Assembly (NCBI GenBank): GCA_036287865.1 | Contig: CP126743.1 | Coordinates: forward strand, 1,608,252-1,672,251 | Origin: Fluviibacter phosphoraccumulans_A | Lineage (GTDB): Bacteria; Pseudomonadota; Gammaproteobacteria; Burkholderiales; Rhodocyclaceae | Direction: 5' to 3' | DNA: 64,000 nucleotides | In this document: piece by piece, positions 1 through 7,755 of the stretch | Layout of the letters: each line of letters begins with the position of its first letter | Position numbering within the stretch: the first letter of the stretch is position 1 | The notes under the pieces: model-generated | Database searches by the model: none | What the model saw: the letters and a program-made list of their open reading frames with translations, nothing else | What the model was told of the DNA's origin: nothing | Translations under genes and position numbers: made by a program

Positions 1-1217
1 TTGTAGTGCTGCGCAGCAAACATCTGGTGCTGACCGACGTCTGACGTCACAAAGGCATCACCCTTGGTCACTTCCCAGAGTTTTTCGACCACAGCCTGCG
101 GCATGATCTTCTCGGGGTTCTTGCGATAGTTGAGACAGTTACGACCACGCCAATCGGCGATGGTTTCCCACCAATGGGCAACGGCCGCATCCGGCTTGGT
201 GCCAATGGCTTCCAGCTGCTTCATCAGTTCTTCAAGCACGTCTGGCACGTTACCAACGATCGGCACGTCGACTTTTACACGCTTCGAAATCGATGATGGG
301 TCGATATCGATGTGAATGATCTTGCGTGGATGCGTTGCAAAGTCTTCAGGGTTACCAATCACACGGTCATCAAAACGGGCGCCGATGGCGAGCAGCACAT
401 CACAGTGCTGCATGGCCATATTGGCTTCGTAGGTGCCGTGCATGCCAGGCATACCCATGTATTGCTTATCGGTTGCCGGATAGGCACCAAGACCCATCAG
501 GGTATTGGTGATCGGGAAGCCGAGGTAGCGCGCCAGTTTGGTCAGCAGTTCAGCGGCATCAGAGAGAATGACACCACCACCGGTATAGATCATTGGGCGC
601 TTGGCTTCGAGCAGCAGATGCGCGGCCTTCTTGATCTGACCCTGATGACCCTTAACGACTGGGTTATACGAACGGATGTTCACGGTATCCGGATAGGCGA
701 AATCGGTTTTATGCGCCGTGACGTCCTTCGGAATATCAATCAGCACCGGGCCAGGGCGGCCGCTGCGCGCGATATGGAAGGCTTTCTTAACGGTCTCGGC
801 CAGGTCTTTCACGTCTTTCACAAGGAAGTTGTGCTTAACGCACGGACGCGTAATACCCACGGCGTCACTTTCCTGGAAGGCATCCTGGCCAATGTAAAAG
901 GTTGGCACCTGACCACTGATGACAACCATCGGGATCGAATCGTAATAGGCCGTAGCAATGCCGGTAACGGCATTAGTCAGACCCGGACCCGAGGTCACCA
1001 GTACAACGCCAACACGCTGCGACGAACGGGAATACGCATCGGCGGCGTGAACGGCAGCCTGCTCGTGTCGTACCAGTACGTGATGAATTTTGTCTTGTTT
1101 GAATAGCTCGTCGTAAATGTGAAGCACCGAGCCACCGGGATAGCCGAAAATCGTATCGACGTTTTCAGCCTGCAGACATTTAACAAGAATCTCTGCGCCA
1201 CTTATTGCTGCTGACAT
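1..1217 (-). CDS. ilvI: Acetolactate synthase large subunit, 3'-truncated by window edge
   Basis: This enzyme uses thiamine diphosphate (ThDP) to condense two pyruvates, or pyruvate and 2-oxobutyrate, in the first common step of branched-chain amino acid synthesis. It normally pairs with a small subunit. The frame is open from an ATG at 1217 to base 1, about 405 codons of the family's usual 560-590, so the C-terminal ThDP-binding part is outside the window. Visible marks are the N-terminal FGYPGGSVLHIYDEL stretch and the RHEQ motif with the presumed catalytic Glu near residue 52. GPGLTNAVTG and the central GARFDDRV region follow. A GAGGAGG ribosome site lies 5 nt upstream and supports this start over an overlapping ATG at 1221 that is almost on the site. 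The ilvH and ilvC genes that usually follow would lie beyond the left edge. The frame is intact as far as it is seen. Confidence 0.93.
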   Translation of the reverse strand, partial: MSAAISGAEILVKCLQAENVDTIFGYPGGSVLHIYDELFKQDKIHHVLVRHEQAAVHAADAYSRSSQRVGVVLVTSGPGLTNAVTGIATAYYDSIPMVVISGQVPTFYIGQDAFQESDAVGITRPCVKHNFLVKDVKDLAETVKKAFHIARSGRPGPVLIDIPKDVTAHKTDFAYPDTVNIRSYNPVVKGHQGQIKKAAHLLLEAKRPMIYTGGGVILSDAAELLTKLARYLGFPITNTLMGLGAYPATDKQYMGMPGMHGTYEANMAMQHCDVLLAIGARFDDRVIGNPEDFATHPRKIIHIDIDPSSISKRVKVDVPIVGNVPDVLEELMKQLEAIGTKPDAAVAHWWETIADWRGRNCLNYRKNPEKIMPQAVVEKLWEVTKGDAFVTSDVGQHQMFAAQHY

Positions 1218-1400
1218 ACATACCTCCTCACGAAGCGTCACTTCGCCTTGCCCCTATCCGGCACGCACACCTTGTGAGTGGCTCCGACAACAGGGTTGTG
1301 GTTACGGGGAAAACCGTGAATAATAGCTAGTGCAGCGCTTTTGGGCAAGACTTGCTAGAATCGCTGCGTTTTTAGACTTTTTTCTGCCGGAGCGGATTGC

Positions 1401-1954
1401 TTGGCCACCCCACGCGAACCGGATGCGTTTCTTGCCGATGTCGAACGCCGCGCCTATAAAACGGCCTGGTTTGCCGTGCACAACGAAGAAAATGCTCTCG
1501 ATATCGTGCAGGACAGCATGCTCAAGCTGGCAGAAAGCTATAGTGACCCGCCCAGCGGATGAGCTGCCCACCCTGTTTCAGCGCATTCTACAAAACACCA
1601 TCCGGGACTTTTACCGGCGCACCAAGGTGCGTAGCACCTGGACCACCCTGTTTTCTGCCCTCGGCGACGGCGAAGATGAGGACGACCAGGACAAAATCGA
1701 TCGTTTACGGGCAACCGATGCCGAAAAAGCCAAACGCCCGGAAGAGGCGCTGGAACAGCGCCAGATGTTGGACATTCTGGAAAATGAGCTGGCAAAACTG
1801 CCCGCACGTCAACGAGAAGCCTTCCTGATGCGTTACTGTGAAGGATTGACTGCCGAAGCCATGGGACGGCTCCCAGGGCAGCGTCAAAACCCACTGTTCA
1901 CGAGCCACACAGGCTCTGGCAGCGGTTCTGAAAGCAAAAGGAATACAGCTATAA
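1401..1954 (+). pseudogene. ECF-type RNA polymerase sigma factor, two frameshifts
   Basis: This is an alternative sigma factor of the short ECF type. A TTG at 1401 with GGAG 8 nt upstream begins MATPREPDAFLADVERRAY, which runs into a region-2-like stretch (DIVQDSMLKLAESYSD). The frame breaks near 1546 in a CCCGCCC stretch; one fewer C restores RPADELPTLFQRILQNTIRDFY. It breaks again near 1868, after which the other frame gives GSQGSVKTHCSRATQALA, the region-4 helix-turn-helix, and stops at 1954. Region 4 is preceded by KLPARQREAFLMRY, typical of the family. The gene heads a cluster with DUF3619, DUF3106 and RDD proteins, an arrangement familiar in Burkholderiales. As read it cannot make a full sigma factor. 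Sequencing error is possible for the first lesion because it lies in a short C run. Confidence 0.8.
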
Positions 1955-2379
1955 CCCACGAAACAGACCGCCCGACCTCGCCACAGGAAGACCTGCTGGC
2001 CAAGGCCATGGTGTCTGCCCTGGATCAAAGCGCCGGGGCGCTACCGAGCAGCATTACCGCCCGCCTAGCACAAATGCGCGAGCAGGCGCTGGCACATCAG
2101 AAACAGTGGCAAAGCGCCATCCAGCTGGCCGGACAAAGCACCCATCGCGCTATGGGCAGCCTGTTTAGCGACAGCTTTGGCTCGGCGACCGATTGGCGCC
2201 GCTGGGCCGCTTCTGCCGGCATTTTGTTGTTAACAGGTGCTTTCATGTTCTGGCAGGCGCAAACCCAGATCGAAGACCTGGCCAGCGAAAACAGCGCCCT
2301 GCTCAGCGAAGCACTGCCGCCTAACGCATTGATTGACAAGGGATTCAAGATATGGCTTTTCAGCGGAACGCCAGCCTAA
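1951..2379 (+). CDS. DUF3619 family membrane protein
   Basis: The protein has about 140 residues, with a charged N-terminal half and one hydrophobic segment (ASAGILLLTGAFMFW) near the middle, followed by a short region reaching the next gene. Small proteins of this type often follow this sigma factor in betaproteobacteria and may act as its membrane-bound partner, though that role is inferred. The start is unclear. The frame opens at an ATA (1951) that overlaps the sigma stop exactly where an ATG would give a coupled ATGA. The first ATG in frame is at 2008, which would remove a conserved-looking leader. The 3' end overlaps the DUF3106 gene by 28 nt. Confidence 0.6.
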   Translation: MTHETDRPTSPQEDLLAKAMVSALDQSAGALPSSITARLAQMREQALAHQKQWQSAIQLAGQSTHRAMGSLFSDSFGSATDWRRWAASAGILLLTGAFMFWQAQTQIEDLASENSALLSEALPPNALIDKGFKIWLFSGTPA

Positions 2380-3083
2380 AAGGACTGATTCTTGTCGTTG
2401 TCGTAGCCGCCATCATTGCGGTGCTGGTGGGGTATCCGCGCGTCCGGCCCAACCAGGACACCCTAAGTGGTGTGCGCGTGGCCGTGCCGCCACAACCCGA
2501 CTGGAAAGACCTCACCGCAGCCCAGAAGACCATCCTCGCGCCGTTACAAGATGACTGGAACAATATGGAGCGCTTCCGCCGAAAAAAATGGCTGGAGATC
2601 GCTGCCAAATACCCAAAGTTGAGTGAAACTGAGCAAGCACGCGTTCAAGATCGCATGCAGGCATGGGCCAGCCTCACCCCAGCTCAACGTTAGGCAGCGC
2701 TTGACCGCTTCCGCGAACTCGCCAAACAGACCAATCCCGAAGAACGTGCCGAGCTCGCTCAAAAATGGGCCGACTACCAGAATCTCCCTGAAAACGTACG
2801 CGCGCGGCTAGAGGAAGAAGCACGCGAACTGGAAAAAGCCAACAAACTGACTGCACGGACGCCGGCAGCAGACGGCAAACCGGTTGCTATCACCACCAAA
2901 GATGGCGCCTTACCCGCCGGCTCGGCTGCCAGTTCTCTAGCAACGGCACATGGCGCTGTGAAAGTAGTACCGCCCAAAGCCGCTGCCCCTGCAAGCCCCT
3001 TAACCTTTGCCCCGACCAAACCGGCTGAAGAAACTACGCCTCCAGCGGCCAATACGGAACCTGCCGCCAATGAAAGCCGCTGA
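2352..3083 (+). pseudogene. DUF3106 family protein, interrupted by in-frame TAG
   Basis: ATG at 2352 begins MAFQRNASLKG, followed by one membrane segment (LILVVVVAAIIAVLVGY) and a DUF3106-type region with W and LTPAQR repeats. A TAG at 2691-2693 follows LTPAQR, where the repeat pattern (LTPAQR-Q-AALDRF) suggests Gln. Beyond it the same frame stays open for about 130 codons in family-like sequence (DRFRELAKQTNPEERAEL) and an Ala/Pro-rich tail to the TGA at 3081. A single C to T change (CAG to TAG) explains the stop. As read only the first 113 residues would be made. The function of the family is unknown; here it belongs to the sigma/DUF3619/RDD cluster. It overlaps the RDD start by 14 nt. Confidence 0.75.
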
Positions 3084-3492
3084 ACTCGCGCCACTGGGGC
3101 GCCGGCTAGGTAGCTTGGTCTATGAAGTTCTGGTGATCCTGGCGCTGGGGATTTTTCTGTTTGTGCTGCCCTTGGCCGTGTTTTCCGGGCTGACACAGCA
3201 CGCACCTGGCCCGGCGCTGCTTTGGCTTTATCTGTTCTGTCTATTGGGCATCTACTTCATCTGGTGCTGGTTGCGTGCCGGCCAAACGCTAGCGATGAAG
3301 ACCTGGCGTTTGCGTATGATTAATGCCCAATCCGGCAGCTCTCTTCGCCCCTTGCAAGCTTTTGTTCGTTACGGCATGGGCTGGATCTGCTGGCCCACCG
3401 GCCTGTCACTGCTCTGGAGCTTCCTGGATCCGGACAAGCAATTTCTACATGACCGCATTGCCGGCAGCAGGATTATCCTGCTACCAAAGTAA
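3070..3492 (+). CDS. RDD family membrane protein
   Basis: This is a 140-residue membrane protein. ATG at 3070 gives MKAAELAPLGRRLGSLVYE; the R-R-L-G-S start with a downstream acidic helix is typical of RDD domains. Three hydrophobic segments follow (about residues 18-40, 48-66 and 95-115), with KTWRLRMIN between the second and third and a C-terminal DPDKQFLHDRIAGSRII motif. RDD proteins are small inner-membrane proteins, some linked to ion transport; the substrate here is unknown. The start overlaps the 3' end of the DUF3106 gene, suggesting coupled translation. It converges on lptG, with the two stop codons abutting. Confidence 0.85.
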   Translation: MKAAELAPLGRRLGSLVYEVLVILALGIFLFVLPLAVFSGLTQHAPGPALLWLYLFCLLGIYFIWCWLRAGQTLAMKTWRLRMINAQSGSSLRPLQAFVRYGMGWICWPTGLSLLWSFLDPDKQFLHDRIAGSRIILLPK

Positions 3493-4563
3493 TTAGCGTT
3501 TTTCAGCGCGCTTGAGCAAGGTCACTGCTGCACCCATAAACAGAATCATCGGCATTGCTGCAGTCACAAACGGCGACCAGTTGTTAATCGCGCCCAAACT
3601 GGAAACCAGTCCGTTCAGCATGTAGAACAAAGCGCCAATCATCACGCCGGCAAAAATCCGCAGGCTGACACCGCCGACCCGATCATGGCGATAAGCAAAC
3701 GGCAGTGCCAACGCCATCATTACGAGGATGGATAGCGGACAAAAGACCTTCTTCCAGATCGCAATCACATAGGTGTCGCTGCTCAGCCCGTTACGTTTGA
3801 GATGCTGGATATAGGTGGACAACTCGTAAATCGACATCAGATGAGGCCGGACCAGCAGCACCTGCAGAACGTCTGGCGTAATCGCCGACTGCCAGGCCTT
3901 GTTCGCCAATTGCACCTGACGTACGCGCTGACCTTCCAGCACAGCCTCTGACACGTCATTCAGCATCCAGGTGTCGGGCGCCTGGAAAGTAGCCGTCTTG
4001 GCATAAGACACCCGATCCAGGCTCATATCCTTGCGGAACTGATAAATCCGCACCGACTCCAGACGGCTATCCGGTCGCAGCGCATTGATATTGGCGAAGG
4101 TTTTGTCATCCTTCACCCAAACGCCAGACTGCAGCCCCTGGGTAATGGTGCCGCTCATGGCCTTAACCCGCCATTCCTGAGCCTTCTGCTCGGCTGGCGC
4201 CACTACAAACTCACCCAGCAAAAAGGTCACTAGGACCAACGCCAGGCCAACACGCATCAACGCGGTCAACAATTGAATGCTAGGCACCCCGGAGACGCGG
4301 AGGACATTGATTTCCGAGTGGCGCGCCAGGTTTGATAAGGCATACAAGGTGCCAATCAACACACAGATCGGCATCAGTTCATAAATACGGCCCGGCTGAA
4401 TGAGTGCGACATAAACAATGGCCTGATAAAGCTTGTAACCGCCCTCGCCCAGCTTGCCGAGCTCACCCATCAAATCAAAAAAGGCAAACAGCACCATGAA
4501 GGCACCCAGTATCAACAGGATAGCCATCAACACTTCCCGACCAACGTATTTGCGGTAAATCAT
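3493..4563 (-). CDS. lptG: LPS export ABC transporter permease LptG
   Basis: This inner-membrane permease pairs with LptF and the ATPase LptB to extract lipopolysaccharide and pass it to the periplasmic bridge. The 356-residue protein has the YjgP/YjgQ-family layout: two or three N-terminal membrane helices (AILLILGAFMVLFAFFDLM), a helix pair with the family signature around ELMPICVLIGTLYALSNLA, a periplasmic domain of about 160 residues, and three C-terminal helices. The chosen ATG at 4563 begins MIYRKYVGREVL, the usual start, with GGGAG upstream. An in-frame start at 4611 would add 16 residues inside lptF. It follows lptF by 1 nt, so they form one operon. The frame is intact. Confidence 0.95.
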   Translation of the reverse strand: MIYRKYVGREVLMAILLILGAFMVLFAFFDLMGELGKLGEGGYKLYQAIVYVALIQPGRIYELMPICVLIGTLYALSNLARHSEINVLRVSGVPSIQLLTALMRVGLALVLVTFLLGEFVVAPAEQKAQEWRVKAMSGTITQGLQSGVWVKDDKTFANINALRPDSRLESVRIYQFRKDMSLDRVSYAKTATFQAPDTWMLNDVSEAVLEGQRVRQVQLANKAWQSAITPDVLQVLLVRPHLMSIYELSTYIQHLKRNGLSSDTYVIAIWKKVFCPLSILVMMALALPFAYRHDRVGGVSLRIFAGVMIGALFYMLNGLVSSLGAINNWSPFVTAAMPMILFMGAAVTLLKRAEKR

Positions 4564-4564
4564 C

Positions 4565-5671
4565 TCAGACTCCCGCCTTTCGATTGATGCGCATGCGACG
4601 ACGGGCGCCACGGGTTGTTGCCGTCATCCGGTAATAGAAGCTCCAGATCAGAACCGACAACATCAGCAGGTGGGGCACAACCAACCCGACCGCAAACGGC
4701 ACGCGCCCCTGGATTACCCAGGCACGAGAGATTGTCATCAGGTTGATATAAACAAAGTAAACGAGCAGCGCCAGGATCATATTGGCCGAACGACCGGCAC
4801 GTGGATTCACATAAGACAGCGGAATCGCCAGCAATGCCAGCATCATCACCATGATGGTCGTGCCCGTACGGGTCACCATATCCCCCATGCTTTCCCGGGT
4901 GGGGTTCATTAGTAATTCACGCGTTGGCGTGCTGTCCTGGTGACGAATACTGTTTTCAGCGGCATTCGTCTCTACGCGAAACCCGTATTCCTCGTAATCC
5001 ATCTCGCGGAGTTCAGGCGAGTTTGGCTTTAATTCGTAACGGTGGCCTTTTTCAAGAACAATGAAACGATCGCCGTTTTCATGCACTTCCTGGCGTCCGC
5101 GTTCGGCGACAGTAATGCCCAGCTTATCTGGCTGATTGTCACTCACGAATATGTTGTGCACGGCTTCGCCGGATTTATCGGTTGATTCAATGAAAAAAAT
5201 GCGCCGACCGTCCGATGACTCCCGGAATACGCCAGGCCGCACAAGCCCCAGCTCATTCTTATCCGAAACCTGTTTACGGTATTTCAGGCTTTCACCGTGC
5301 GCCCAGGGCACCAACTCCTGGGTCAAAGCGCCCACTACCAACATGATCGGAATAGAAAAGATCAAAACGGGGCGTATCCAGGCCGTTAGCGGCTGACCGG
5401 CGCTAAACCAGACGGTCATTTCCGAGTCTCGGTACCAGCGCGACAACGTCAGCAGAATCGCCATGAAACACACCAGCGAGAGCAGGATCGGCAGAAAATT
5501 AAAGATGGCAAAACCCAGCAGCGGACCAACGGCACCGGCCGAGACCTTGCCAATGGTTGCCTCTTTTAAGAGGCGCACCAGGAATGTGGTTAAAAGAATA
5601 ACCAGCAAAGCCACCGAAATGGCGACCGCGTTCTGGACGAATTCACGCCGCATGGCGCGCTCAAATATCAT
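4565..5671 (-). CDS. lptF: LPS export ABC transporter permease LptF
   Basis: This is the second half of the LptB2FG transporter for lipopolysaccharide. The 368-residue protein has three N-terminal helices, the family signature ILLSLVCFMAILLTLSRWYR around residues 62-81, a periplasmic jelly-roll region (about 125-270) and C-terminal helices ending in a basic tail (RGARRRMRINRKAGV). The ATG at 5671 begins MIFERAMRREF. It is the promoter-proximal gene of lptF-lptG and is divergent from pepA, the conserved order in many proteobacteria. The 138-nt intergenic space must hold promoters for both directions. Confidence 0.95.
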   Translation of the reverse strand: MIFERAMRREFVQNAVAISVALLVILLTTFLVRLLKEATIGKVSAGAVGPLLGFAIFNFLPILLSLVCFMAILLTLSRWYRDSEMTVWFSAGQPLTAWIRPVLIFSIPIMLVVGALTQELVPWAHGESLKYRKQVSDKNELGLVRPGVFRESSDGRRIFFIESTDKSGEAVHNIFVSDNQPDKLGITVAERGRQEVHENGDRFIVLEKGHRYELKPNSPELREMDYEEYGFRVETNAAENSIRHQDSTPTRELLMNPTRESMGDMVTRTGTTIMVMMLALLAIPLSYVNPRAGRSANMILALLVYFVYINLMTISRAWVIQGRVPFAVGLVVPHLLMLSVLIWSFYYRMTATTRGARRRMRINRKAGV

Positions 5672-5809
5672 GATCGGAAAGAATGCTTCAAAACGGTGCG
5701 GCCTGTACAGAGTGCGGAATTTTGACGAAAAGCAACGCCGGCGGGGATAATCACGGGTTAAAGTTTACAGTGCAAACTTTGAGCAATCTATTTCCTTCCG
5801 GAGAACCCG

Positions 5810-7303
5810 ATGAAATTTAGCACAAAAACCGGCGCCCCCCAGTCTTTGAGCACCGAAGCCCTGATTCTGGGTGTCTTTGAAACCGGTGCACAACCTGCCC
5901 TCACAGCAGCTACAGACAAGGCCAGCAAAGGTCTGATCGGTCGTATCCAGAAGCAGGGAGATTTTAACGGCAAGGCAGGGACCACGCTGGTGGTTCGCCA
6001 TCCGGAAGGTCTTAAAGCAGCACGTCTGGTTCTGGTTGGTCTGGGCAAGGCTGAAGAACTCAACAGCAAGAACTGGACTCAGGCCAACCGTACCGCAATG
6101 AACGCTGTTCTGGCTACAACGGCTACGGACGCAATCAACACATTGACCGCCATCAAGGTCAGCGACCTATCTGCCGCCGCACAAGTCCGCCAGGCGGTTG
6201 TGCTTGCCGGCGAATGCGCTTATCGCTTCGACAGCTTTAAAACAACGCCTAAAGCCACAGCGGTTAAACTCAAGTCGATCTCGGTGCTCGTCTCTGAGAA
6301 AGCCACCAAGGCAACTACCGATGCCGTTGGCCAGGGCGCTGCCATTGTTGAGGGCATGAATCTGACGCGTGATCTGGGTAACTTGCCCGGCAACATCTGT
6401 ACACCGACCTATCTGGCCAATGAAGCCAAAAAACTGGCCAAGACTTATGGCCTCAAGTGCCTGATCCTCGAAAAAGCGGCCATGGAAAAACTGGGCATGC
6501 ATTCGCTGCTGGCTGTCGCCAAGGGTTCGGATCAACCGCCTAAATTTATCGTACTTGAATACAACGCCGGAAAGAAAACCGATAAGCCGGTGGTGTTAGT
6601 CGGCAAGGGCATCACTTTCGACACCGGCGGCATTTCGCTGAAGCCAGCAGCCGAGATGGATGAAATGAAGTACGACATGTGCGGTGCCGCCAGCGTACTG
6701 GGTACGCTGCGCGCCGTTGCCGGGATGAAGCTACCGATTAACCTGGTGGTGATCGCGCCAACGACCGAAAACATGCCAGGTGGTAGTGCTACCCGTCCGG
6801 GCGACATCGTCAGCTCCATGTCGGATCAGACTATCGAGATCCTAAATACCGATGCCGAAGGTCGCCTGATTCTCTGTGACGCACTCACTTATGCAGAACG
6901 TTTCAAGCCAGCCGCCGTTGTGGATGTAGCTACCCTAACCGGCGCCTGCGTGGTTGCTCTGGGCCAGGTTGCTACGGGCCTATTGGGGAACAACGACCCA
7001 CTGATCGACGAGCTGCGTAACGCAGGCACGGCAACCATGGATCGCGCATGGCAACTGCCACTGTGGGATGACTATCAGGATCTGCTCAAGAGCCCCTTTG
7101 CCGACATGGCCAACATCGGTGGGCGCTGGGGCGGCACGATTACAGCGGCCTGCTTCCTGTCGCGCTTTACCAAATCCTATCCATGGGCACACCTGGATAT
7201 CGCCGGCACTGCCTGGGTTCAGGGCAAGGATAAAGGTGCTACCGGTCGCCCTGTACCGCTGTTGACACGATTCCTGATGGCGCGCGCTGGCAAAGCCGAT
7301 TAA
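5810..7303 (+). CDS. pepA: Leucyl aminopeptidase (cytosol aminopeptidase, M17)
   Basis: This is a cytoplasmic two-metal aminopeptidase that removes N-terminal residues, with preference for Leu. The 497-residue length is normal. It has an N-terminal macro-like domain (about 1-165) and a C-terminal catalytic domain. The metal-binding stretch GKGITFDTGGISLKP lies near residue 264, and the M17 signature NTDAEGRL near residue 345. The metal-ligand Lys, Asp and Glu residues of those motifs are present. In E. coli PepA also acts as a DNA-binding regulator; nothing here tests that. It is divergent from lptF and followed closely by holC and valS, a common gene order. Confidence 0.96.
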   Translation: MKFSTKTGAPQSLSTEALILGVFETGAQPALTAATDKASKGLIGRIQKQGDFNGKAGTTLVVRHPEGLKAARLVLVGLGKAEELNSKNWTQANRTAMNAVLATTATDAINTLTAIKVSDLSAAAQVRQAVVLAGECAYRFDSFKTTPKATAVKLKSISVLVSEKATKATTDAVGQGAAIVEGMNLTRDLGNLPGNICTPTYLANEAKKLAKTYGLKCLILEKAAMEKLGMHSLLAVAKGSDQPPKFIVLEYNAGKKTDKPVVLVGKGITFDTGGISLKPAAEMDEMKYDMCGAASVLGTLRAVAGMKLPINLVVIAPTTENMPGGSATRPGDIVSSMSDQTIEILNTDAEGRLILCDALTYAERFKPAAVVDVATLTGACVVALGQVATGLLGNNDPLIDELRNAGTATMDRAWQLPLWDDYQDLLKSPFADMANIGGRWGGTITAACFLSRFTKSYPWAHLDIAGTAWVQGKDKGATGRPVPLLTRFLMARAGKAD

Positions 7304-7318
7304 ACGCCAGCTGACTCA

Positions 7319-7735
7319 GTGACACAGATCGATTGTTACCACGATCAGCTGGATCGCCTGACACAGGCGATCCGGTTAGCAGCGCTGGCCTGGGAACGCC
7401 GCAAACCGATCACGTTTTTTGTATCAGATCCGGCTCAGGCGGAAGCCTTTGACAAAGCACTCTGGGCTAACGACCCCACATCGTTTATACCGCACTGCCA
7501 CGCTAAAAACACCGAGGCTGCTCACACACTGATCATCATCACTGATGATTTGAGCGAGGTTCAGCAAGATGAATTACTGGTCAACCTGGCCGATGAAGTG
7601 CCCACCGGTTTTGCACGGTATCAACGTCTGTTTGAGATCGTGACCCGAGACGAGGCTGACAAAACGACAGCTCGTGATCGCATGGCCTTCTATAAAGATC
7701 GTGGCTACCCGATCACTTATCGAAAATCTAATTAA
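7319..7735 (+). CDS. holC: DNA polymerase III chi subunit
   Basis: HolC is the clamp-loader accessory subunit that links the replisome to single-strand binding protein. The 138-residue product starts with GTG at 7319 (MTQIDCYHDQLDRL) and matches the family in length, with the early ACxLARKAY-like region replaced by AIRLAALAWERRKPITFFV. The C-terminal half contains LADEVPTGFARYQRLFEIV and ends FYKDRGYPITYRKSN, typical of chi. There is no ATG alternative upstream. It lies between pepA and valS, as in many gammaproteobacteria and betaproteobacteria, with 15 and 20 nt gaps, so the three are probably co-transcribed. Confidence 0.92.
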   Translation: MTQIDCYHDQLDRLTQAIRLAALAWERRKPITFFVSDPAQAEAFDKALWANDPTSFIPHCHAKNTEAAHTLIIITDDLSEVQQDELLVNLADEVPTGFARYQRLFEIVTRDEADKTTARDRMAFYKDRGYPITYRKSN

Positions 7736-7755
7736 CCCCGTTTGAATTGAACACC

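Noticed and set aside
312..1106. 264-codon plus-strand frame at the left edge
   Set aside because: Antisense of ilvI; the minus strand carries a clear acetolactate synthase.
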